A program made the translations under genes and the position numbers. 5,849 bases of DNA from an uncultured Porticoccus sp. (GTDB taxonomy: Bacteria > Pseudomonadota > Gammaproteobacteria > Pseudomonadales > Porticoccaceae): positions 1-5,849 of the forward strand of contig CATLZI010000144.1 in NCBI GenBank assembly GCA_950063125.1, written 5' to 3'. The stretch's first letter is position 1, and each line of letters starts with the position of its first letter. Below are positions 1 through 5,183 of the stretch, in pieces. Below the pieces are notes generated by a model. The model saw only the letters and a program-made list of their open reading frames with translations. It did not search any database and had not been told where the DNA came from.

Positions 1-176
1 TCCAGCGCAAACCGGCCATTTTCCTGAATTCTGGACTGGCTATCGGTGGTGTCATAGAGTTGCTGGGAGGCGAGCATCATCTGCAGTGCCCCGACTGTAA
101 GCAGCAGGCCCAGCGCCATGGCTACCAGCAGTTCTACCATGGAAAGGCCGTATTGTCGGGTGCTATCGGCGCTCAT
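1..176 (-). CDS. pilW: PilW-type minor pilin, N-terminal part (runs off the window)
   Basis: Only the first 58 codons are present; the gene continues past position 1. The protein opens with a ten-residue leader ending in Gly10 (MSADSTRQYG), then the hydrophobic prepilin helix LSMVELLVAMALGLLL. Prepilin peptidase PilD would cut after Gly10, leaving Leu at +1 and the conserved Glu at mature +5. The stretch QENGRFAL just after the helix is typical of PilW-family pilins. In related systems PilW is part of the minor-pilin complex, with PilV, PilX, FimU and PilY1, that initiates pilus assembly from the inner membrane and ends up at the tip. The ATG at 176-174 overlaps the pilV stop as ATGA, and the ribosome binding site is weak, so translational coupling is likely. 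Family assignment is strong; overall length and C-terminal features cannot be seen. Confidence 0.88.
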   Translation of the reverse strand, partial: MSADSTRQYGLSMVELLVAMALGLLLTVGALQMMLASQQLYDTTDSQSRIQENGRFAL

Positions 177-739
177 GGTCTGAATACCTGAATAAATTGC
201 TGCCTGATTAAAGCCTCTCGAGCATCCTCGTCATCGGTCATATCCTGCGTGTCATCCGCCACGGCTTTTGAGCTCCATTGCAGTGTTAATTGATAGTCGG
301 AGCCTGTGGGACAACCGGCATCTACACAGGATATGGACGCCGTAAGATTCAATGGCGAACTGCCACTGCTGCAAAAAGTTTCCCATACATCAAATGTGGC
401 CATTTCGTTGGGGTTGCAGCTTTCGGCATCCGAGTCGGTATCGGCACAATAGGGGTCTGGCTCACTGTCGCAGTCGGCAGTGAAGTCATTGACTAAGTAG
501 TTGTCATTGACTAAGTAATCGTTGTTTTCTCTCTCTACACTGGCCTGAATTCGGGTGATGAGTTCCTGTGCGGCCCAGATGGCCTGACTGCGTTGTGAGG
601 AGTCAAAATTTTCTTTAATTGCCTGATATTGTAACGATGCAATACCCTGCAGGCCGATACTGAATACCAGTAATGCTATCAGCACCTCGATGAGGGAGGC
701 ACCGGAGTGGGATTTATTGTCATTAGGCCTTTTTTTCAT
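173..739 (-). CDS. pilV: PilV-type minor pilin (type IV prepilin)
   Basis: A 188-residue prepilin. The leader MKKRPNDNKSHSG ends in Gly13, followed by the helix ASLIEVLIALLVFSIGL, with Ala at mature +1 and Glu at +5. SLIEVLIALLVFSIGLQG followed by LQ is characteristic of PilV. The globular part is acidic and contains six cysteines (90, 98, 108, 123, 138, 143), probably for periplasmic disulfides. Residues 74-85 carry a six-residue tandem repeat (YLVNDN then YLVNDF) encoded by an 18-bp duplication. I chose the ATG at 739-737 because it overlaps the upstream stop as ATGA. An in-frame GTG at 748 would add three residues. There is no clear Shine-Dalgarno, so coupling to the upstream gene is likely. 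Its known role in Pseudomonas is in the priming minor-pilin complex. Function here is inferred from the family and gene order. Confidence 0.88.
   Translation of the reverse strand: MKKRPNDNKSHSGASLIEVLIALLVFSIGLQGIASLQYQAIKENFDSSQRSQAIWAAQELITRIQASVERENNDYLVNDNYLVNDFTADCDSEPDPYCADTDSDAESCNPNEMATFDVWETFCSSGSSPLNLTASISCVDAGCPTGSDYQLTLQWSSKAVADDTQDMTDDEDAREALIRQQFIQVFRP
485..520 (-). repeat. 18-bp in-frame tandem duplication inside pilV
   Basis: Two adjacent 18-bp units (520-503 and 502-485) match at 16 of 18 positions, with the last 15 bases on the plus-strand left side identical. The two mismatches fall in the first codon of each unit (Asp versus Asn). The unit is a multiple of three, so the frame is kept and the protein gains a second YLVND segment at residues 81-85. 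It lies between the N-terminal helix and the cysteine-rich region. Replication slippage is the simplest origin. Confidence 0.85.
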
Positions 740-1302
740 AATGTGCACGATGGTAACGGGTTGGTTTTGGTTCCCTTCAAAATACTCGTTCTTCCTACCA
801 GATTGACAGTAATAGAGCTGCCGCCTTCCTCCTCCGTGCTGTCACAGAGGACTATTTCCACAGGGTTGTTGCCTTCATTGAGCAGCCCACCACTGGTAAA
901 ACTGATGTAGGCTGCGGCGTTGGTGCTGGTGCTGGCCGAGATTCCACCCATTGAGAATTCCAGGTCTTTGATCAGAGTGTCGTTTGCTGCCGAGTAGGCC
1001 GTGTTGCCACCAACGTCGGTATCGGTATACATCGTCAGTCCTTCAGTCCAGCCCCCGGCTTTGGGGGCGAGGGTAATGACACTCTGGCGACTGACTGCCT
1101 CACTCCGAGCCTGTTTCAGTATCCCCGCCAAATTCATGGTGGCAGTGTCCATACGTGTACTGACCACCCAATTGTTAAAACTGGGGATGCCTACCCCAAG
1201 AAGAACAACCAGAACCACCAATGTGACCATTAGCTCTATCAGTGTAAATCCTCTTTGGTCCCGAGCATTTTTCACGTACACGTCGCCTTCATCGTTTGCC
1301 AT
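736..1302 (-). CDS. fimU: GspH/FimT-family minor pilin in the fimU position
   Basis: A 188-residue prepilin if started at ATG 1302. The leader ends ARDQRG and is followed by FTLIELMVTLVVLVVLLGVGIP: class III signal with cleavage after Gly18, Phe at +1 and Glu at +5. The body follows the GspH/FimT pattern (LKQARSEAVSRQ helix, then beta strands ending near VGRTSI). Two cysteines remain, Cys153 and Cys186, the latter near the C terminus. The CPxxxxC-type pair found in the neighbouring FimT is absent (LAPKAGG here). Its place directly before pilV, with an ATGA overlap at 739-736, fits FimU, which in Pseudomonas links the minor-pilin complex to the fibre. The start is uncertain: ATG 1335 and 1332, and GTG 1281 and 1275, are in frame. 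The GTGs follow a GAAGG sequence and would give shorter, more typical leaders. The name fimU rests on family plus synteny. Confidence 0.75.
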   Translation of the reverse strand: MANDEGDVYVKNARDQRGFTLIELMVTLVVLVVLLGVGIPSFNNWVVSTRMDTATMNLAGILKQARSEAVSRQSVITLAPKAGGWTEGLTMYTDTDVGGNTAYSAANDTLIKDLEFSMGGISASTSTNAAAYISFTSGGLLNEGNNPVEIVLCDSTEEEGGSSITVNLVGRTSILKGTKTNPLPSCTL

Positions 1303-1336
1303 ATGGCTGTTATAGAAAACACTGACACCCATCATC

Positions 1337-1366
1337 AATATGATTGTGTTGTTGACAGTAGGTCAA
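1337..1366 (-). promoter_or_regulatory. Candidate sigma-70 promoter for the fimU-pilV-pilW operon
   Basis: On the minus strand, TTGACC at 1366-1361 (five of six to the -35 consensus) is 18 bp from CATATT at 1342-1337 (four of six to the -10 consensus). Transcription would start near 1330, which is downstream of the TTG/ATG codons at 1338-1332 and therefore favours the internal start at 1302 or later. An inverted repeat overlaps the -35 element. The match is by eye only. Confidence 0.35.
1352..1366. repeat. Inverted repeat TTGAC-N5-GTCAA over the putative -35 element
   Basis: The 15-bp sequence has perfect 5-bp arms separated by five bases. Its position across the candidate -35 hexamer makes it operator-like. 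Short arms mean chance occurrence is possible and no regulator can be named. Confidence 0.3.
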
Positions 1367-1427
1367 TGCCTTGCTGACAAGCGGTTTTATCAGTTAGATC
1401 GACGGTTGAGCGGGGCGATTTTTTAGA

Positions 1428-1441
1428 AATAACCGGTTATT
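1428..1441. repeat. Perfect 14-bp palindrome at the end of fimT
   Basis: AATAACCGGTTATT is fully self-complementary over 14 bases and touches the last base of the fimT stop codon (TGA at 1443-1441). As RNA it could form only a weak AT-rich hairpin with a CCGG loop, without a proper U-run, so it is not called a terminator. It could be a protein-binding site or chance. Confidence 0.45.
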
Positions 1442-1947
1442 CAGCAATCGGGTTGTCTTATTCGGACTCTGCCTGTTTTCGCCACAGAAGCTGCAAATTG
1501 ATAGGGGTTTTCTGTCTTATCCGGGCAGTAATGAAATGTACCATTCAGCGAGTTAGTGAGCCCCAAAGGGTTAAACTGGAGATACGATTTTTTTCTGAAT
1601 GAGCGCCAGCTTAAAAATCGGGCAGCGTCATCCAGCACAATATATTTCACAATTTGGTCCTCACTGTCCACTGAGCCATTGCGGTTATTGTCGACAAAAA
1701 CCAACAAGTTCGGGCCCCATTCTGTTGTGCAGTTGTCGAGGCCCGGGCAGAGTGTGATGGTTTTCTGCATACTGACTGACTGGGCACGAGAGAACTGAAT
1801 GCTATGAATAAGTGTGTACTGCAGGGCAGTTGATTTCTGATATTGTATCCAGAGGGACATCGCCGGGATGCCTGTTATCAGTAACACACTGAATAAAGCG
1901 GAGATGATCAATAACTCCAATAGAGTAAATCCATTTACCCGTGACAT
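1441..1947 (-). CDS. fimT: FimT, GspH-family minor pilin with a C-terminal GRVR motif
   Basis: A 168-residue prepilin. The short leader MSRVNG is followed by FTLLELLIISALFSVLL, with cleavage after Gly6, Phe at +1 and Glu at +5. The globular part follows the GspH/FimT family: a helix with QFSRAQSVSMQKTITLC, a cysteine pair Cys67/Cys73 (CPGLDNC), the segment FVDNNRNGSVDSED at 84-97, and a C-terminal strand ending GRVRIRQPDC. Gly159-Arg162 (GRVR) matches the GRxR motif reported to mediate DNA binding by FimT in natural transformation. Cys141 and Cys168 may form a second disulfide. The ATG at 1947 is preceded by AAGGA with seven-base spacing, so I prefer it over the in-frame GTG at 1977, which would give a longer leader. 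It follows pilR and has its own candidate promoter. The role in DNA uptake is inferred from the motif; a purely pilus-assembly role is the alternative. Confidence 0.88.
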   Translation of the reverse strand: MSRVNGFTLLELLIISALFSVLLITGIPAMSLWIQYQKSTALQYTLIHSIQFSRAQSVSMQKTITLCPGLDNCTTEWGPNLLVFVDNNRNGSVDSEDQIVKYIVLDDAARFLSWRSFRKKSYLQFNPLGLTNSLNGTFHYCPDKTENPYQFAASVAKTGRVRIRQPDC

Positions 1948-1954
1948 TTGAAAA

Positions 1955-1959
1955 TCCTT
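1955..1959 (-). promoter_or_regulatory. Ribosome binding site that sets the fimT start
   Basis: AAGGA lies seven bases upstream of ATG 1947, the best Shine-Dalgarno in the window. It supports the six-residue leader rather than the GTG start at 1977, which has no such site. Confidence 0.75.
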
Positions 1960-1974
1960 TTTCTGTGTCGTCTT

Positions 1975-1997
1975 CACTCATTCCTTTGAGTGTCAAA
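1975..1997 (-). promoter_or_regulatory. Overlapping inverted repeats in the fimT leader
   Basis: Two inverted repeats share bases: CACTCA-TTCCTT-TGAGTG (1975-1992) and TTTGA-GTG-TCAAA (1985-1997). As RNA the two hairpins would exclude one another. They lie in the inferred 5' untranslated region between the candidate promoter and the fimT ribosome binding site. Stems are only five to six base pairs, so a regulatory role is speculative. Confidence 0.2.
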
Positions 1998-2008
1998 ACT
2001 TACACTGG

Positions 2009-2038
2009 ACTATAGTAGAAAAATGGATTTTTACGCAA
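2009..2038 (-). promoter_or_regulatory. Candidate sigma-70 promoter for fimT
   Basis: In the 112-bp gap between pilR and the longest possible fimT frame, TATAGT at 2014-2009 matches five of six -10 bases. TTGCGT at 2038-2033 matches three of six -35 bases with 18-bp spacing. Transcription would begin near 2002, giving about a 55-base leader. The spacer contains a 14-bp near-palindrome AAAAAT-CC-ATTTTT (2019-2032). The weak -35 suggests either low activity or help from an activator. Confidence 0.4.
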
Positions 2039-2089
2039 TGCTCTCCTCTGCTTTAAATTGAACCCTTTCTGATGTTGCTTCGTGCGGTT

Positions 2090-3439
2090 TTAGTCGAGGT
2101 CAAACTTCTGCAACTTATAGCGCATCTGGCGGAAGCTGATACCCAGCTCACGGGCGGTAGCAGTCTTGTTCCAGCGATTTTTTTCGAGAGCTTTCAATAG
2201 CAGTTCTTTCTCAATGGAGCCCAGGTAGTCATCGATTGAACCAAAACTGCTGACATCTGACTCGGTACCATTTCCCGGAGCGAAAGCAGCGGTTGAATGG
2301 TTGGGGAGCTGCAGGTCTCTGGCGGTAATCGTTGAACCATTGCAGAGCGTGAATGCTCTTTCGAGGATATTTTCCAGCTCCCTTACATTGCCTGGAAACG
2401 TATGTTGCCTGATCGCCGCCATCGCATCGTCTGACAGGGTTGGAAGCTTTGTTCCGGCTTCCCGGGAAAAGCATTGCAGAAAGTGTTCTGACAGCTGCGG
2501 AATATCTTCCGGGCGGTCCCTTAGCGGTGGGACTTGCAGCTCAATAACATTGATGCGGTAAAACAGATCCTGTCGGAAGCGGTTGTTCTGTACCTCCCGC
2601 CCCAGGTCTTTGTGAGTGGCGCTGAGTATGCGGGCATCCACTGCCACTTCCTCTTCTGCGCCTACCGGGCGAATACTTTTTTCCTGGATTGCCCTCAGCA
2701 GTTTGACCTGCATTGGCAGCGGCAGATCGGCCACTTCATCCAGTAACAACGTGCCACCATTGGCGGCTTGAAACAGCCCCTGTTTGTCCTGATGAGCACC
2801 AGTGAAGCTGCCTTTTTTATGACCGAAGAACTCGCTTTCCATCAATTCAGAGGGAATGGCGCCGCAGTTCACCGGAATAAACGGGCCATTGGCCCTGGCA
2901 CCGAGAAAATGAATTGCTCTGGCCACCAATTCTTTCCCGCTGCCGGATTCACCACTGATAAAGATGGGAGCCTGGCTGCGTGCTACCCGTCGAATCTGTT
3001 GTTTAAGTATTTCTATAGTGGGCGATTCACCGAGCAATACGGTTTCAGGTATGGCCGGATTTGGAATCTCCTTTTTTAATTGCAGTGCAGATTGGACAAG
3101 GTTGCGCAACCGCATCAATTGCAACGGCTTGGAGATAAAATCAAAGGCTCCCTTTTTCAGGGCATCCACAGCGATTTCCATATTGCCATAGGCAGTGATC
3201 ATGGCAACTGGCAAATGTGGCACCGTGGCCTGTATATGGTCGACAAGTTCGAGTCCGTTGCCATCGGGCATTTTCATGTCTGTGAGGCAGAGGTCGAACT
3301 CCTCGCTTTCGAGCAATTTTCTGGCTTTAGTCAGCTTGGCAGCAGTGACGACTTCCAGACCCATTTGCTCAAGTGTAATGGTCAGAAGCTCTCTGATGTC
3401 AGGTTCGTCATCTACCACCAGTACGCGTTTTTTCATCAT
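2090..3439 (-). CDS. pilR: PilR, sigma-54-dependent response regulator of type IV pilus genes
   Basis: A 449-residue NtrC-family regulator, close to the roughly 445 residues of Pseudomonas PilR. Receiver domain, residues 4-120: acidic pair Asp10/Asp11, phosphoacceptor Asp54 in LTDMKMPDG, Thr82 and Lys104. AAA+ domain, about 136-365: Walker A GESGSGKE (163-170), sigma-54 contact loop GSFTGA (210-215), Walker B LLLDE ending at Glu235, arginine-finger region FRQDLFYR (288-295) and sensor II GNVREL (350-355). Fis-type helix-turn-helix at about 405-449, ending FRQMRYKLQKF. When phosphorylated by PilS such proteins drive sigma-54 transcription of pilA, which is not in this window. The ATG at 3439 overlaps the pilS stop as ATGA and has GAGG eight bases upstream; a second ATG follows immediately at 3436. 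No damage is seen. Confidence 0.96.
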   Translation of the reverse strand: MMKKRVLVVDDEPDIRELLTITLEQMGLEVVTAAKLTKARKLLESEEFDLCLTDMKMPDGNGLELVDHIQATVPHLPVAMITAYGNMEIAVDALKKGAFDFISKPLQLMRLRNLVQSALQLKKEIPNPAIPETVLLGESPTIEILKQQIRRVARSQAPIFISGESGSGKELVARAIHFLGARANGPFIPVNCGAIPSELMESEFFGHKKGSFTGAHQDKQGLFQAANGGTLLLDEVADLPLPMQVKLLRAIQEKSIRPVGAEEEVAVDARILSATHKDLGREVQNNRFRQDLFYRINVIELQVPPLRDRPEDIPQLSEHFLQCFSREAGTKLPTLSDDAMAAIRQHTFPGNVRELENILERAFTLCNGSTITARDLQLPNHSTAAFAPGNGTESDVSSFGSIDDYLGSIEKELLLKALEKNRWNKTATARELGISFRQMRYKLQKFDLD

Positions 3440-5064
3440 GATTGAGGCCTCGGTAATACCCGGTCGGGATGCGAAAACCCGATCCGGAAGTGTCTGTTTT
3501 CTGGCTCCTCTCCAAAATAATTGAGTGAAGCATAATTGACGCCGCAAAGCTCCTTGGCCAGATAGAGCCCCAAGCCTGAACCTTCATGGGATGTCGTGAA
3601 AAATGGTTCAAAAATGGAATTTTGATCTTCGAAGGGAACGCCTGGGCCGCGATCAAATACGTCCAGAAAGGGCAACTCTGAAGCCGTATCCCTGCAAACC
3701 ACGAGTCTGACCCAGCGCTCCCCTGTGGCCTGTTCACTAAAACGCAGGCCGTTATCCACCAGATTGGTCAGTATTTGAGACAGGTGGCCCGGATCAAAGA
3801 AAATCTGGATATCCTTGTTCAAGCTCTCGATTTCTATGATGCAGGGGGTTTTCTGGGTGTCCATGTAATCGTTACGAAATTTTTTCAGCCATTGGAGAAG
3901 CCAGATTTTTTGAAATGCCGGGATCTTTTGTCGCGACAGTTGCAGTACGTTTTCAACAATCTGGTTTACCCGTAGACAATGGCGCTGAACGATATCCAGC
4001 AGTTTGGTCTGGCTGTCGTCGGTGGCCTGTTCTGCGAGCAGTTGGGACGCGTGGCTGATGGCCCCGAGTGGATTGCGAATTTCGTGGGCAATACTGCCGG
4101 TCAATCGACCGAGGGAGGCGAGTTTCAATTGCTGGGCATGTTGTGAGAGGGAGCGCGTATCCTCGAGAAAAATAAGGGTCTGCTTATCTTCCCCCTGGTG
4201 GAGAGAGGTGAAGTTAGCCTGAATTTCTATCGATGAGGTAGATGTTTTAAAGGTGGGGGTTCGAAGCCAGCGATAGGTCTTCCAGCGATCAAGCTGCTGG
4301 TAAAGCGGCATGATCAGGCTGAGTGGCTGGCCAGCCCCCAGTGGCTTTCCTGGCTGTTGTCCACCAAGTAGCTGAATGGCGGCACTGTTGATCAGTGTGA
4401 TGTTGTCCTGCCTGTCGACCACCACGATACCGGTCCGCATCCGTTTGACGATGGATTCATTGAGTTGCTGCAGCTGTTCGCTTTCAATGGCTTTCTCCGC
4501 CGCGATTGTCTGGGCGAGGCGGATTCTCTGGGTTAATACCTGGAACAGCAGGGCCGTGGCAAACAACAGTATGCCGAGAATGCCTGCGGGGAAAACGGAT
4601 TCTTTGCTTTGGCCAAGAATCATGCTCGTCGAAAGCGTTTCCAGCATCACGCAGATACTGGCCGTTGCCGCCAGTAGCAACGCCAGTTGGCCGGCGACCA
4701 GAATACTGCCTGCCGCGACGGTGGCGAGCATCAGAAACCCCAGCCCGCTTTCCAGTCCGCCACTGGCATGCATCATCAGTGTGATCGCCACCATGTCGGT
4801 CAACAGCATGAAGAACAACATCTGAATGCCGGGTGTGGCTCGATAGACCTTCAGCGAGATCAGTGACAGCAGGCACAGCACGGTATAGATGCTGACTGTC
4901 CCCAAAAAAAGCTGTGGCATTTCTGCCCCCAGGATACGGGTAGCGACACCTGTCAGGTACATCGTAAGCAACGCAGTGGACAGAATGACCCGGTAATAAC
5001 CGTATACCTTGAGCAGGCTGTCCGGTGCCGGTGGGGCAGTCACTTTGCCGATATTGAGTTGCAT
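3436..5064 (-). CDS. pilS: PilS, membrane sensor histidine kinase of the PilSR system
   Basis: A 542-residue kinase, similar to the 530 residues of Pseudomonas PilS. Six hydrophobic segments fill residues about 24-178 (approximately 24-46, 51-71, 79-98, 106-122, 123-145, 158-178) with almost no periplasmic domain, fitting a sensor that detects pilin within the membrane. A PAS-like linker covers about 203-300 (TGIVVVDRQDNITLINSAA). The kinase core follows: H-box SIAHEIRNPLGAISHA with phosphoacceptor His327, N-box LTNLVDNGLRFS with Asn438, G1 box DRGPGVP (471-477), F-box IFEPFFTT (484-491) and G2 box GSGLGLYL (495-502). All catalytic motifs are intact. The start at ATG 5064 keeps the usual short cytoplasmic N terminus but lacks a good Shine-Dalgarno. 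The stop overlaps pilR as ATGA, so the two form one operon. Confidence 0.96.
   Translation of the reverse strand: MQLNIGKVTAPPAPDSLLKVYGYYRVILSTALLTMYLTGVATRILGAEMPQLFLGTVSIYTVLCLLSLISLKVYRATPGIQMLFFMLLTDMVAITLMMHASGGLESGLGFLMLATVAAGSILVAGQLALLLAATASICVMLETLSTSMILGQSKESVFPAGILGILLFATALLFQVLTQRIRLAQTIAAEKAIESEQLQQLNESIVKRMRTGIVVVDRQDNITLINSAAIQLLGGQQPGKPLGAGQPLSLIMPLYQQLDRWKTYRWLRTPTFKTSTSSIEIQANFTSLHQGEDKQTLIFLEDTRSLSQHAQQLKLASLGRLTGSIAHEIRNPLGAISHASQLLAEQATDDSQTKLLDIVQRHCLRVNQIVENVLQLSRQKIPAFQKIWLLQWLKKFRNDYMDTQKTPCIIEIESLNKDIQIFFDPGHLSQILTNLVDNGLRFSEQATGERWVRLVVCRDTASELPFLDVFDRGPGVPFEDQNSIFEPFFTTSHEGSGLGLYLAKELCGVNYASLNYFGEEPENRHFRIGFSHPDRVLPRPQS
3448..3451 (-). promoter_or_regulatory. Ribosome binding site for pilR within the pilS 3' end
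   Basis: GAGG sits eight bases before ATG 3439 and eleven before the second ATG at 3436. It favours the first ATG and lets pilR be translated independently of, or coupled to, the overlapping pilS stop. Confidence 0.5.
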
Positions 5065-5094
5065 AAGGATCGGGGGTCTGGTCGGGTTAAGTCG

Positions 5095-5100
5095 ATTCTA
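5095..5100 (-). promoter_or_regulatory. Possible -10 element for pilSR
   Basis: TAGAAT (five of six to the -10 consensus) lies directly after the T-run of the nadE terminator and about 30 bases before the pilS ATG. No acceptable -35 is present at 16-18 bp, because that region is the terminator hairpin. It is a weak candidate. Confidence 0.25.
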
Positions 5101-5104
5101 GCTG

Positions 5105-5141
5105 AAAAAGCGGTATCGATTCATGAACAGTACCGCTATTT
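5105..5141 (-). terminator. Rho-independent terminator after nadE
   Basis: On the minus strand, AGCGGTA (5137-5131) pairs perfectly with TACCGCT (5115-5109) around a 15-base loop, and the second arm runs into TTTTT (5109-5105). After one mismatch the A-rich bases before the stem can pair with the T-run. The loop contains the palindrome TTCATGAA. It lies about 45 bases past the nadE stop and separates nadE from pilSR. Confidence 0.7.
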
Positions 5142-5183
5142 GCCAATCGGGTGGTTGTATTGTCAGGCCCGCGCTGTTGCCGG

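Noticed and set aside
1428..1441. 14-bp palindrome as a fimT terminator
   Set aside because: The stem would be AT-rich and about five pairs long, and is followed by TCTAAAAAA rather than a T-run.
1948..1977. Longer fimT start at GTG 1977
   Set aside because: No Shine-Dalgarno, and it gives a 16-residue leader, while ATG 1947 has AAGGA at ideal spacing and a normal six-residue leader.
1802..1996. Minus-strand frame starting upstream of fimT in another phase
   Set aside because: Overlaps the conserved FimT prepilin helix out of frame; its product has no recognisable features.
1991..1996. Perfect TTGACA upstream of fimT as a -35 element
   Set aside because: No -10-like hexamer occurs 16-18 bp downstream on the minus strand.
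2019..2032. AAAAAT-CC-ATTTTT as a pilR terminator
   Set aside because: There is no GC-rich stem and the two-base loop cannot fold as a hairpin; it lies within the candidate fimT promoter spacer.
2030..2055. Possible sigma-54 promoter upstream of fimT (GG ... TTGC on the minus strand)
   Set aside because: The GG and GC are eight bases apart rather than the ten needed, so it does not fit the -24/-12 element even though PilR is next door.
3080..3445. 121-residue plus-strand open frame opposite the PilR receiver domain
   Set aside because: Antisense to conserved receiver sequence with no supporting ribosome binding site or family resemblance.
4376..4825. 149-residue plus-strand open frame opposite pilS
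   Set aside because: It lies fully antisense to the well-conserved PilS membrane and PAS region, has no recognisable domain, and is explained by codon structure of the real gene.
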